The notes under the pieces were generated by a model. It made no database searches and had not been told where the DNA came from. It saw only the letters and a list, made by a program, of their open reading frames with translations. The position numbers and the translations under genes are program-made. Positions 54,750 to 63,894 of a DNA stretch of 64,000 nucleotides are shown here, one piece after another. Numbering within the stretch: position 1 is the first letter of the stretch; each line of letters starts with the position of its first letter. The stretch spans positions 558,997-622,996 of the forward strand of contig NZ_BLPF01000002.1 of assembly GCF_011764425.1 (NCBI RefSeq). Reading direction: 5' to 3'. This DNA is from Phytohabitans houttuyneae (GTDB taxonomy: Bacteria > Actinomycetota > Actinomycetes > Mycobacteriales > Micromonosporaceae).

Positions 54750-56177
54750 ATGCGGTATCCGAAGCGAATAGGACGACTGTCCGTTCCCGGTCGAAAGGCG
54801 CGGCTGGCGACGGCGGCCATTCTGGCGGCCACGCTCGTGGCGGGTTGCGGCGGCGGCGAGGACGACGGCGCGGAGGCGAGCGCCCCCAAGGCGCCGGCGA
54901 CCATCCCGACGCTCACCCAGGACCCGCTGACCCTCAGCTTCATCTGGTTCGAATGGCCCCCGGCCCAGGCGCTGGAAGCCTTCGCGAACGCGGAGTACAA
55001 GAAGCTTCGGCCGAACGTGACCGTCAAGGTCAACACCGTGCCGAACGCGAACTGGCACGACGCGATGTTCACCCAGTTCGCCGCGCGCAAGACCGACTTC
55101 GACATCGCGATCCTGGACTCGCAACACATCGGCGAGGCCGTGACGAACGGCAACATCCTCGACATCACCGACTTCGTCAAGTCGAACATCGACGTCACGG
55201 CCTACAACCCGTACCTCCTGGCGGCCTACGGCCAGTTCCCCCAGGCGGAGACCGGGCAGCGCGACGAAAACGCCAGCCTGTACGGCCTGCCGCTGCTCGG
55301 CGACACCTGGACCATGATCTACCGCAAGGACCTGATCGGCGACAAGGCACCGCAGACCTGGGACGAGATGATTTCCGCCGCCGAGAAGTGCCAGGCGGAC
55401 AACCCTGGCGTCAGCGGGCTGGCTTTCCACCAGGCCAACGGCTCCGACGCCGCGGCCGTCACCTACAACACGGTCAACGGCGTCTACGGCGGCAACCTCT
55501 GGAACTCCAAGGATCGCAAGATCGAGGGCGTCCTCAACGACCAGGCGGGGCAGGAGGCGATGGACGTCCTGGTCAACAAGATGAAGCCGCTGACCGCCAA
55601 GGGCTCCGGCAACTGGTTCATCGACGAGGTGAACGCGGCGGTCGCCCAGGGCAAGGCATGCATCGCGTTCCAGTGGATCGCCGCGAGCGGCGGCCTGCTT
55701 GACCCGAAGCAGTCGACGCTCGGCACCTCGCGGGAGCAGATTCTCGACAAGCTGGGATTTGCCACGCTGCCGACCCAGAAGACGAACCTGGTGCCTCTCG
55801 GCGGCATGGGGATGCACATATCGGCCTACGCCGCCGAGGCGAACCAGGCGGAGGCCCTGAACTTCATGAAGTGGTTCGAGCAGGCTGACGTCCAGAAAAA
55901 GTGGGCCGCGGCTGGTGGCGTGCCATCGCGCACGGACGCCCTGCAGTCACCCGAGTTCCTCAACGCCCAGCCGTTCAACCAGGTGTACACCGACTCGGTT
56001 CCGCGGATGCGGGACATGTGGAACGTGCCCGAGTACGCGCGCCTCGTCGACATCGAGAACACCAACGTGAACGCGGCTCTCAACGGCGCGAAGAGCCCGA
56101 AGGACGCGCTCGACGACATCGCCAAGGAGCAGCAGAAGGTGCTCGACTCCAACCGCAAGGGCGGCGGCGGACTGTGA
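54750..56177 (+). CDS. ABC-importer extracellular solute-binding lipoprotein (family 1)
   Basis: A 475-residue lipoprotein. The signal peptide ends in the lipobox 'LVAGC' with lipidated Cys 33. The mature part is a family 1 binding protein: 'TLSFIWFEWPPAQALEAFAN', 'FDIAILDSQHIGEAVTNGNI', 'LYGLPLLGDTWTMIYRKDLI' and 'KACIAFQWIAASGG'. It would capture a small sugar, polyol or related compound and hand it to the permeases. Its stop overlaps the next gene's GTG start (GTGA). Gene order and two unequal ATPases recall glycerol importers of the GlpVPQST type, but the ligand cannot be read. Confidence 0.9.
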   Translation: MRYPKRIGRLSVPGRKARLATAAILAATLVAGCGGGEDDGAEASAPKAPATIPTLTQDPLTLSFIWFEWPPAQALEAFANAEYKKLRPNVTVKVNTVPNANWHDAMFTQFAARKTDFDIAILDSQHIGEAVTNGNILDITDFVKSNIDVTAYNPYLLAAYGQFPQAETGQRDENASLYGLPLLGDTWTMIYRKDLIGDKAPQTWDEMISAAEKCQADNPGVSGLAFHQANGSDAAAVTYNTVNGVYGGNLWNSKDRKIEGVLNDQAGQEAMDVLVNKMKPLTAKGSGNWFIDEVNAAVAQGKACIAFQWIAASGGLLDPKQSTLGTSREQILDKLGFATLPTQKTNLVPLGGMGMHISAYAAEANQAEALNFMKWFEQADVQKKWAAAGGVPSRTDALQSPEFLNAQPFNQVYTDSVPRMRDMWNVPEYARLVDIENTNVNAALNGAKSPKDALDDIAKEQQKVLDSNRKGGGGL

Positions 56178-57123
56178 GTGACCCCGTCCCTTTGACGACC
56201 GACCAGCCCGGGCAGGTGGCGTCCGCGACGCCGCCTGCACCGGGTCGGTCCCGGCGCTTGAGCGACCGCTGGCTCGCCGTGGCCTTCACCTCCCCGGCGC
56301 TGCTGCTGTTGCTCGCGATGTCGGTCTTCCCGTTGCTGTGGGCGTTGTACCTGTCTTTCACCGACTACTCGGCCACCCGCGGGGGACCTGCCCATTTCAT
56401 CTGGTTCGAGAACTACACCGCCGTCCTGACTTCGGCGCAGGTCCACCAGAGGGCCTTGACGACGTTGATCTACGTGGTCGGTGCGGTCACCCTGCAGACC
56501 GTGCTCGGTTTCACCATCGCCTACCTGATCTCACGGCGCACGCACGGGCGAGGACTGCTGACCACCCTGTTCCTGGTACCGATGATGCTGTCGCCGGTCG
56601 TGGTCGGGCTGTTCTGGCGATTCATGCTCGACGCGCAGTTCGGCGTGGTCAACAGCATGCTCGGCTCGCTCGGCCTGGGCCAGGTGGAGTGGCTCACCCA
56701 GCAGCGAACGGCATTGCTATCCCTGATCGTGGTCGACACCTGGCAATGGACGCCGTTCATCATGCTCATCGCACTCGCGGGCCTTACCGCGGTACCCAAG
56801 TACCTGTACGAGGCCGCCTCGATCGACCGGGCGTCCGAGTGGTTCCGGTTCCGCAACATCACTCTTCCGCTGGTGTGGCCGCTGCTCCTCATCGCGGTGT
56901 TGTTCAGGGCGATCGAGGCCTTCCGGCTGTTCGACCTCGTCTACATCCTCACCAGCGGAGGTCCGGGGTTTCCACCGAGACGTTGTCGTTCCACGTCTAC
57001 AAGGTCGCGTTCCTGGGCTTCAACACCGGAACCGCCTCGGCGTACGGGATTCTCATGGTCCTCGTCGTCATCGTCCTCGCGCAGCTCTACCTGCGCTACT
57101 TGAACAAGCTCAAGGAGGACTAG
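56174..57123 (+). CDS. ABC-importer permease 1 (MalF-like, frameshifted)
   Basis: About 316 residues once one base is restored. Six transmembrane helices and the EAA loop 'YLYEAASIDRASEWFRFRNI' that docks on an ATPase. The GTG start at 56174 overlaps the binding-protein stop. At the G run 56965-56968 the frame breaks after 'YILTSGGPG'; one more G gives 'VSTETLSFHVYKVAFLGF', the invariant sequence of this permease family, and the last helix. The stop at 57121-57123 then overlaps the next start by one base. Confidence 0.88.
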
Positions 57124-58034
57124 TGGCCATCTCTGTCGACGAGGCCGTGTCCCCAGGTCCTGTCCGGGATCACACGCCCCCCGCGCGCCGCTTTGGCGGC
57201 CGGGGCCGCGCCGTGCTGGAGGTGGCGCTGCTGACCGTGCTGGCCGTCGTCATGCTCTTTCCGGTGCTGTGGATCATCGCGACGTCCATAAAGGAGAACC
57301 GGGACGTCTACGCCATCCCGGCCAAGTTCTTCGGCTTCAAGGTCACGATGGACCACTTCAAGGACGTGTTCGTCTCCTCCGGCGGCGGCCGTTCGACCTT
57401 GTCCGTCTCGTTGCTCAACTCCGTCGTGGTCGCCGGGGTCTCCACGGTGCTGGCCACCGTGCTGGGGGTCCCGGCAGCCTGGGCCTACTCACGCTTTGCC
57501 CTGAAGGCCAAGAAGGACCAACTGTTCTTCATCCTGTCCACCCGCTTCATGCCGCCCGTGGTGGTCGTGATCCCGATCTTCCTCATGTACCGCCAGGTCG
57601 GGCTCATCGACACCAAGCTCGGCCTGATCCTCATCTACACCGCGTTCAACGTCCCGTTCACGATCTGGATGATGAAGGGGTTCGTCGACGAGGTGCCCGC
57701 GGAGTACGAGGACGCCGCCATGCTCGACGGCTACACCCGCTTGCAGGCGTTCCGGCGATTCACCCTTCCCCTGCTCGTGCCCGGCATCGCCGCGACGGCG
57801 GTCTTCGCACTCATCTTCTCGTGGAACGAGTTCGTGTTCGCCATCTTCCTTACCTCCAGCGACGACGTGCGGACGGCCCCACCCGCCATCGCCGGCCTCA
57901 TCGGTGGCACCACTGTGGACTGGGGTCTCGTGGCCGCCTCCTCCGTCGTGTTCGCCCTACCGGTGCTCGTCTTCGCCTACCTGGTGCGCAAGCACCTCGT
58001 CGCCGGTGTGACGCTCGGGGCGGTGCGACGCTGA
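57123..58034 (+). CDS. ABC-importer permease 2 (MalG-like)
   Basis: A 303-residue inner-membrane permease with six helices and a good EAA loop ('VPAEYEDAAMLDGYTRLQAF'). The N-terminal helix is 'VALLTVLAVVMLFPVLWIIA'. GTG start at 57123 shares a base with the upstream stop, and its own stop overlaps the ATPase start (TGATG). It pairs with permease 1 to form the channel. Confidence 0.92.
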   Translation: MAISVDEAVSPGPVRDHTPPARRFGGRGRAVLEVALLTVLAVVMLFPVLWIIATSIKENRDVYAIPAKFFGFKVTMDHFKDVFVSSGGGRSTLSVSLLNSVVVAGVSTVLATVLGVPAAWAYSRFALKAKKDQLFFILSTRFMPPVVVVIPIFLMYRQVGLIDTKLGLILIYTAFNVPFTIWMMKGFVDEVPAEYEDAAMLDGYTRLQAFRRFTLPLLVPGIAATAVFALIFSWNEFVFAIFLTSSDDVRTAPPAIAGLIGGTTVDWGLVAASSVVFALPVLVFAYLVRKHLVAGVTLGAVRR

Positions 58035-59104
58035 TGGCGGGCATCGAGGTGACCGCCCTGCACAAGCGGTACCCGGACGGAACGGTCGCAGTTGACCATG
58101 TAGATCTGTCCATTGGCGACGGTGAGCTGTTCGTGATGCTCGGCCCTTCGGGCTGCGGCAAGACGACCACGCTGCGGGCCATAGCCGGCCTGGAGAGGCA
58201 GACGGCGGGCGACATCCGCATCGGCAACACGCTGGTCAACGACCTGCCGCCCGCCGAGCGCGACATCGCGATGGTGTTCCAGTTCTACGCTCTCTACCCG
58301 CATCTGAGGACCCGCGACAACCTGGCGTTCCCGCTGCGGGCCGAAGGACTGCCCGAGCCGGAGGTGCGCAAGCGGGTCGACGAGGCCGCCGAGCTGATGC
58401 GGCTCGGTCCGCTCCTGAACCGGCGACCGCGGCGGCTTTCCGGCGGGGAGCAGCAGCGCGTCGCGCTTGCTCGCGCCCTGGTGCGGCGACCGCGCGCATT
58501 CCTCATGGACGAACCTCTCACCAATCTGGACGCGGAGCTGCGGGCGGACATGCGCACGGAGATCAAGCACCTGCAGGGGCAGCTGGGGACGACGATGGTC
58601 TACGTCACCCACGACCAGGTCGAGGCGATGTCGCTCGGTCACAGAATCGCCATCCTCAACAAGGGGCGCGTCGAGCAGATCGGTACGCCGCTGGAGGTCT
58701 ACGACCGTCCGGCGAGCCTCTTCTGCGCCGCGTTCATCGGTTCCCCGCCGATGAACCTGATTGAGGTGGAGGTGGCCGACGGGAAGCTGCGCGGGCAGGG
58801 CGGGCTGGTCCTCACGCCACCGCCAGGCCTGCCGCGCGACCGTCGTCTGGTCGCAGGCGTACGGCCGGAGGCGCTGGAAGTCACAGCACCAGGGGCGGAA
58901 CGTTCAGTCCCGGCCCGCGTGGTCTCGGTGGAGTGGCTGGGCGACGAGGTCATCTACGTGGTTGACCACGGCGGCGAGCGCGACGTACGGGTTCGGATGC
59001 CACCGACCGTCCGTTTCGCCGCTGACACGCCGGTCGGGCTGCGGCACTCCTCCGGCGGTACCCCGGCGGTCTACGACGTGAGCACGGAAGAGCTGGTGGC
59101 CTGA
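58034..59104 (+). CDS. ABC-importer ATPase 1 (MalK/UgpC-like)
   Basis: A 356-residue ATPase with all catalytic motifs: Walker A 'GPSGCGKT' (37-44), Q-loop in 'MVFQFYALYPH', signature 'LSGGEQQR' (135-142), Walker B 'FLMDEP' and switch His 193 in 'VTHDQVEA'. The C-terminal 120 residues form the TOBE regulatory domain. Overlaps both neighbours by TGATG. Confidence 0.93.
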   Translation: MAGIEVTALHKRYPDGTVAVDHVDLSIGDGELFVMLGPSGCGKTTTLRAIAGLERQTAGDIRIGNTLVNDLPPAERDIAMVFQFYALYPHLRTRDNLAFPLRAEGLPEPEVRKRVDEAAELMRLGPLLNRRPRRLSGGEQQRVALARALVRRPRAFLMDEPLTNLDAELRADMRTEIKHLQGQLGTTMVYVTHDQVEAMSLGHRIAILNKGRVEQIGTPLEVYDRPASLFCAAFIGSPPMNLIEVEVADGKLRGQGGLVLTPPPGLPRDRRLVAGVRPEALEVTAPGAERSVPARVVSVEWLGDEVIYVVDHGGERDVRVRMPPTVRFAADTPVGLRHSSGGTPAVYDVSTEELVA

Positions 59105-60180
59105 TGGGAACCGTGGCAGTGCACGGGCTGTGCAAATCCTTCGGTGACGTCCAGGCCCTGGACGGGGTGACGCTGGACGTGCCGGACGGCTCGTTCTTCG
59201 TCGTGCTCGGGCCCTCCGGGGCGGGCAAGACGACGACCCTGCGAGCGATCGCCGGCCTCGAAAAGCTTGACGCCGGGTCGGTGCATCTGGACGGGAGGGA
59301 CGCGACCGCTGACACCCCGGCCGCACGCGACCTGGCCATGGTCTTCCAGAGCTACGCCCTCTACCCGCGACACACGGCGTACGAGAACATTGCTTCGCCG
59401 CTGCGGGCCCGCCGCCGTTCTTCGAGCGAGATCGCCGCCGCTGTCGAGCAGGTGTCGAGCCTGCTGCACATCGAACGCCTGCTGCAGCGCCGTCCCGCGC
59501 AGCTGTCGGGCGGCGAGATGCAGCGTGTCGCCCTGGCTCGGGCGCTGGTCCGTCGCCCGCGCGCGTTTCTCATGGACGAGCCGCTGACGAACCTCGACCT
59601 CAAGCTCCGCGTCGAGATGCGCACCGAGCTCACCCGCATCCACCGGACCCTCGGGGGCACCTTCGTCTACGTGACCAACGACCAGGTCGAGGCCCTGTCC
59701 ATGGCCGACCAGGTCGCGGTCCTCAAGGAGGGGAAGGTGCAACAGGTCGGAACGCCGACCGAGGTGTACGAGCGTCCCGCCAACCAGTGGGTCGCGGGCT
59801 TCGTCGGGAGCCCGCGGATCAGCCTGCTCGCCTGCCGCGCCGAGGGAGATCGTCTGGTCGGGGCGGATGGCTGGACGCTGCCGCGGCCCCGCTGGACCAC
59901 GGCTGAGGACGGTCGTCCGCTGCTGCTGGGCCTGCGCTCGGAGGATCTGTCCGTCGAGCAGCGCGGGAACGCGTCGTTGTCGGGTGAGCTCTACGGGCTT
60001 GAGCCGCTCGGTGACCGAACGGTGGTCGACGTCCGGGTGGGGACGGAGATCATCAAGGTCAAGGCACGACCCACCGTCACCGGTACGCCGGGCGAGCGGC
60101 TGCAAGTCACGGTCGACCTGGACCGTGCGCACCTGTTCGATGCGGACACCGGGCTGGCGCTGTCCGAGGCCGGGAGGTAA
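59104..60180 (+). CDS. ABC-importer ATPase 2 with altered switch residue
   Basis: A 358-residue MalK-like ATPase: Walker A 'GPSGAGKT' (36-43), Q-loop in 'MVFQSYALYPRH', signature 'LSGGEMQR' and Walker B 'FLMDEP'. The switch His is replaced by Asn 192 ('YVTNDQVEA'), unlike ATPase 1. This loss usually cripples hydrolysis at that site, so the two proteins probably form a heterodimer with one strong and one weak site. C-terminal TOBE-like domain present. Ends the coupled ABC unit; 127 bases separate it from the aldehyde dehydrogenase. Confidence 0.9.
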   Translation: MGTVAVHGLCKSFGDVQALDGVTLDVPDGSFFVVLGPSGAGKTTTLRAIAGLEKLDAGSVHLDGRDATADTPAARDLAMVFQSYALYPRHTAYENIASPLRARRRSSSEIAAAVEQVSSLLHIERLLQRRPAQLSGGEMQRVALARALVRRPRAFLMDEPLTNLDLKLRVEMRTELTRIHRTLGGTFVYVTNDQVEALSMADQVAVLKEGKVQQVGTPTEVYERPANQWVAGFVGSPRISLLACRAEGDRLVGADGWTLPRPRWTTAEDGRPLLLGLRSEDLSVEQRGNASLSGELYGLEPLGDRTVVDVRVGTEIIKVKARPTVTGTPGERLQVTVDLDRAHLFDADTGLALSEAGR

Positions 60181-60307
60181 CCGCGCAGGGCGGCTGACGT
60201 GGCCCGAGAAAGCGATCGGTGGCGCGGGGCGTATTTCGCCAACGCGCGTGGCGCGATCGCTGAGTTCACGCTGCACATCACCAGGAGCACCACAGGAGGC
60301 GCCGCAA

Positions 60308-61767
60308 ATGAGTGACCCGATGACCGTCCTGGCCCCCGAGCACCGGCGGCTCCGGATTGGCGACGCCTGGCGCGACGCCGCCAGCGGAGCCACCTTCGCC
60401 GTCGAGGACCCGGCCACCGGCAAGACCATCGCCGAGGTGGCGGACGCCGGCGTCGTCGACGGGCTCGCCGCTCTTGACGTGGCGAGCAAGGCAATGGCGG
60501 AGTGGGCGGCGACGCCGCCGCGAAAACGGTCAGAGTTGTTGACGGCGACGTACCGGGCACTGACCGAGCGATCCGAGGAGGTCGCCCGGCTGATAACGCT
60601 CGAGATGGGCAAGCCGCTCGCCGAGGCTCGGGGAGAGGTGGCCTACGGCGCCGAGTTCTTCCGTTGGTTCGCCGAAGAGGCGGTGCGCGTCGAGGGGCGC
60701 TACAACACCGCTCCCGCTGGTGGATATCGCATCCTCACCGTGCCGAAGCCGGTCGGACCGTGCGTCTTCGTGACGCCCTGGAACTTTCCGTTGGCCATGG
60801 GTGCCCGCAAGATCGCTCCTGCGCTGGCGGCGGGCTGCACGACGATCACCAAGCCGGCGGCTCAGACGCCACTGACGATGCTGCTACTGGCCCGCATCAT
60901 GGAGGAGGTCGGCGTTCCCCGGGCGTCGTCAACGTGGTGACGACAAAGCGTTCCGGCGAGGTTGTCTCAGCCCTGCTGGCCGACCGTCGGACCCGCAAGC
61001 TCTCGTTCACCGGGTCGACCGAGGTCGGGCGCGTGCTGCTACGACAGGCGGCGGACAACGTGCTGCGCACCTCCATGGAACTGGGCGGCAACGCGGCCTT
61101 GATCGTGTGTGCCGACGCGGACCTGGACGTCGCGGTCGACGGCGCCATGGTGGCCAAGATGCGCAACATCGGGGAGTCCTGCATCGCGGCCAACCGGATC
61201 TACGTCGAGGAGCCGGTGCGCGAGGAGTTCACGGCGCGCTTCGCCGAGCGGATGGGTGCGCTTTCGGTGGGCCATGGTCTCGACGACGGCGTGGACGTCG
61301 GGGCGTTGATCGACGAGGCCTCGGCCACCAAAATCGACGAGCTCGTCGCCGACGCGGTCGCTCGCGGCGCCCGCGTCCTGGTGGGCGGCAAGCGTCCGGA
61401 CGGGCCGGGCCACTTCTACCCGCCCACGGTCCTCGTCGACGTGCCCGAAGACGCGCGGCTGCTGGAGGCGGAGATCTTCGGCCCGGTGGCGCCGATCATC
61501 TCGTTCACGTCCGACGACGAGGTGATGGCGAAGGCCAACGACACCGAGCACGGCCTGGTCGGATACGTCTTCACCCGTGACCTCCAGCGGGCACTCCGGT
61601 TCACCGAGGGGCTGGAGACGGGGATGGTCGGCGTCAACCGTGGCCTGATCTCGGACCCGTCAGCTCCGTTCGGAGGCGTGAAGCAGTCAGGGATCGGCAA
61701 GGAGGGGTCGCACGAGGGCATCCTCGAGTACCTCGACGTCACCTACGCGGCGATCGACCTGCCGTGA
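60308..61767 (+). CDS. Aldehyde dehydrogenase, succinate-semialdehyde dehydrogenase-like (frameshifted)
   Basis: About 486 residues once one base is restored. 'VFVTPWNFPLAMGARKIAPA' and 'SFTGSTEVGR' are the NAD(P)-site motifs, the catalytic Glu is in 'MELGGNAA', and the nucleophile Cys (about 292) in 'GESCIAANRI'. 'APFGGVKQSGIGKEGSHEGI' closes the fold as in GabD-type enzymes. The frame breaks at the C run 60917-60920; a fifth C restores 'GVPPGVVNVVTTK'. AGGAGG precedes the ATG. It probably oxidises the aldehyde made by the next gene's enzyme. Confidence 0.9.
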
Positions 61768-61863
61768 CCCGGGCAGCCAACCTTGCCGACGCCGTCCCGG
61801 TCTCGCCGGTGACCTGGACGTCCGCCCAGCACATCGCCGCCGACGTTTCAGAGAGGCACTGAC

Positions 61864-63117
61864 ATGCTTGAGACCGTCCGCGGACCACGCCAGCTGATAG
61901 TGGGCGAGGGCGTCGCGCAGAACATCCCCCGAGTGGTGGCCGAGTGTGGCTCGCGGGTCCTCATCGTGACCGACCGGGTACTTCTGGGGCAGCCGGGCGT
62001 GGCCGAGATCGTGGCCGCCGTGCGGGAGAAGGTCAGGGTCGTCAAGGTGTTTGCCGACGCGACTCCGGACGTGCCACTAGCCGATGTCGACCTGGCCGTC
62101 TCGGTCGCCGCGGAGGTGGACGCCGACGTGATCCTCGCCATCGGGGGTGGCACGGTGATCGACCTCGCCAAAATCGTCGGCGTCATCCGGCGCCACGGTG
62201 GGACGCCGCGCGACTTCTACGGCGAGTCGAAGGTGCCGGGGCCGACGATTCCTCTCGTCGCGGTCCCGACGACGTCAGGCACCGGCTCCGAGCTCACGCC
62301 GGTCTCCGTGCTGACCGACCCGGACCGCGAGCTGAAGGTGGGGGTCTCCAGCGTCCACATCGTGCCCGACTTCGCCATCGTCGACCCCGAGCTCACCTAC
62401 ACCTGCCCTGCGACCGTCACCGCCCACTCCGGCATCGACGCGTTTTGCCACGCGGTGGAGAGCTACACCGCGCGACCCCGGCCCCACGGACCGCGCGACC
62501 CGGTGGAGCAGGTCTTCCTCGGCCGCAACCCGATCACCGATCACTACGCGCTCCTGGCCGCGGAGCGGATCGCCCGCAGCTTGCGCCGTGCCGTCAGGGA
62601 CGGAGGCGACACGGACGCGCGCGCGGACATGTCCTACGGGTCCATGCTCGCCGGGCTCGCGTTTTCCCACGCGGGCAACGCGGCCCCGCACGCTTTCCAG
62701 TACCTCATCGGCGCAGCCACCCACACGCCGCACGGCCTGGGCGTCGGGCTGCTGCTGCCCTACGCGCTGGACGCGGTCAGGGACGCCATCGGCGACCGGT
62801 TGACCGCCCTCGCCCGGGTGTGCGGGCTCGACGTGACCGACGCCTCGGACGCCGAGGGCGCGGATACGTTCCTCACCTGGCTCGACGGGCTCCTTGCCGA
62901 CATCGGCATCCCCGCCACCTTGGCGGACATCGGCGTGGCGCGCGCCGACCTCCCGCGCTTCGCAGAGATGGCCAGCGGCATCACCCGCTTGATCCAGAAC
63001 CATCCAGGCCCGACCGACACCGCCAGCCTGACCGCGATCCTCGAAGCGGCCTGGACCGGGGACCGGACCCGGCACGTCCTGACCCCGAGCAGGGATAGTG
63101 ACGCGCCTTTCACATGA
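61864..63117 (+). CDS. Iron-containing (group III) alcohol dehydrogenase
   Basis: A 417-residue metal-dependent dehydrogenase. 'ILAIGGGTVIDLAK' binds NAD; 'VPTTSGTGSELTPVSVL' is the second family signature. Metal ligands are visible as Asp and His in 'GIDAFCHAVESY', His in 'HAGNAAPHAFQY' and His in 'THTPHGLGVGLLLP'. It would convert an alcohol to an aldehyde (or the reverse). Together with the preceding aldehyde dehydrogenase it gives an alcohol-aldehyde-acid route for what the ABC system imports (inference). Confidence 0.9.
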   Translation: MLETVRGPRQLIVGEGVAQNIPRVVAECGSRVLIVTDRVLLGQPGVAEIVAAVREKVRVVKVFADATPDVPLADVDLAVSVAAEVDADVILAIGGGTVIDLAKIVGVIRRHGGTPRDFYGESKVPGPTIPLVAVPTTSGTGSELTPVSVLTDPDRELKVGVSSVHIVPDFAIVDPELTYTCPATVTAHSGIDAFCHAVESYTARPRPHGPRDPVEQVFLGRNPITDHYALLAAERIARSLRRAVRDGGDTDARADMSYGSMLAGLAFSHAGNAAPHAFQYLIGAATHTPHGLGVGLLLPYALDAVRDAIGDRLTALARVCGLDVTDASDAEGADTFLTWLDGLLADIGIPATLADIGVARADLPRFAEMASGITRLIQNHPGPTDTASLTAILEAAWTGDRTRHVLTPSRDSDAPFT

Positions 63118-63174
63118 CGGCGAATTCCTGCCCACACGCGGTATCGGAATGGTCGGCTACGCGCATTCCTCCGA

Positions 63175-63186
63175 TATTCTGGCGTG
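63175..63186 (+). promoter_or_regulatory. -10 box placed for a leaderless transcript
   Basis: TATTCT (63175-63180) is followed by six bases and then GTG at 63187, the exact spacing expected if the start codon is the first transcribed base. No convincing -35 is seen. Confidence 0.5.
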
Positions 63187-63735
63187 GTGTCCGAATCAGA
63201 GGGCCCGCTGGCAGAGTTCAACGCCCTTCGCCAAGAGATCGATTCTCGTAGCCGCAATCAGCACCAGATCTTGACTTTGCAGTTGACCACCGCAGGCGGC
63301 CTGTTCGGCCTAGTCATCGACGAACCCAAACGGTTTGCGCTCCTCGCCCTGATACCGATCACTTCTTATTTACTCTGCGGGCGATTTGTCACGCAGGTCC
63401 ACGCCGTGGAGGCGCTCGCGCGCTACATCCGGGAGGTGCTCAATCGGAAAGTGGGCGGCGGGTTCAACTGGGAAAGGTGGCAGCGGGACACCAAGCGCAA
63501 AGACTATGCGTGGGCGTGGTTCATCCCACTGTTGCTGACGTTTCCCGGGGCAAGTGTTCTGGCGATCGGTGGCTGCGCCGCGGTAGCCGTCCTTGACCGG
63601 AAGAAATACGGCGTGGAGGGCTGGGCGCTGGCCGCCCTGATAGAGGCGCTGGTCCTCGGCTTGGTGGCAACGGTGGGGTCCTACCTGTTGCTTCGCGGGG
63701 CGAGGAAGAAGCTGCCCGACCGTCCGGCGGGCTAG
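63187..63735 (+). CDS. Small membrane protein of unknown function
   Basis: About 182 residues. Hydrophilic start with 'FNALRQEIDSRSRNQHQI', two close hydrophobic segments ('LTTAGGLFGLVI', 'FALLALIPITSYLLCGRFV'), a soluble loop and two further helices ('FIPLLLTFPGASVLAIGG', 'ALIEALVLGLVATVGSYLLL'). Not recognised. GTG at 63187 is favoured by the -10 spacing. Codon use is less GC-rich than in neighbouring genes, which may mean a different origin. Confidence 0.65.
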   Translation: MSESEGPLAEFNALRQEIDSRSRNQHQILTLQLTTAGGLFGLVIDEPKRFALLALIPITSYLLCGRFVTQVHAVEALARYIREVLNRKVGGGFNWERWQRDTKRKDYAWAWFIPLLLTFPGASVLAIGGCAAVAVLDRKKYGVEGWALAALIEALVLGLVATVGSYLLLRGARKKLPDRPAG

Positions 63736-63746
63736 CCAACCGCAGC

Positions 63747-63780
63747 GAAAAGGGCGGGGAGACTTCTCCCTGCCCTTTTC
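63747..63780 (+). terminator. Intrinsic terminator before the rph regulatory region
   Basis: A 14-pair stem with one mismatch (63748-63761 with 63766-63779) and a four-base loop; the stem itself ends in CCCTTTTC, giving the T tract. It ends the upstream membrane-protein transcript. Confidence 0.85.
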
Positions 63781-63797
63781 AAGGTATAGCCCAACGG

Positions 63798-63816
63798 GGG
63801 GCTTGCGGCAAGACCC
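63798..63816 (+). promoter_or_regulatory. Rifampin-associated element (RAE)
   Basis: GGGGCTTGCGGCAAGACCC matches the published 19-base RAE inverted repeat GGGGCTTGCGGCAAGGCCC at 18 of 19 positions. RAEs are found upstream of rifampin-inactivating genes in actinomycetes. A TATAGC hexamer lies at 63785-63790. Confidence 0.88.
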
Positions 63817-63894
63817 GGGTCGTGCCGCAGAATCGGCGGCCGTGGTCATAACCTGCGGATACGGGGGCGCTGCGTGCTGGCTGGAGGTATCGGA

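Noticed and set aside
2566-57919. Repeated CCACnGTGG palindrome (for example at 13002, 45592, 45688, 48192, 57910)
   Set aside because: By rough estimate a few copies are expected by chance at this GC content; the excess is not clear without a genome-wide count.
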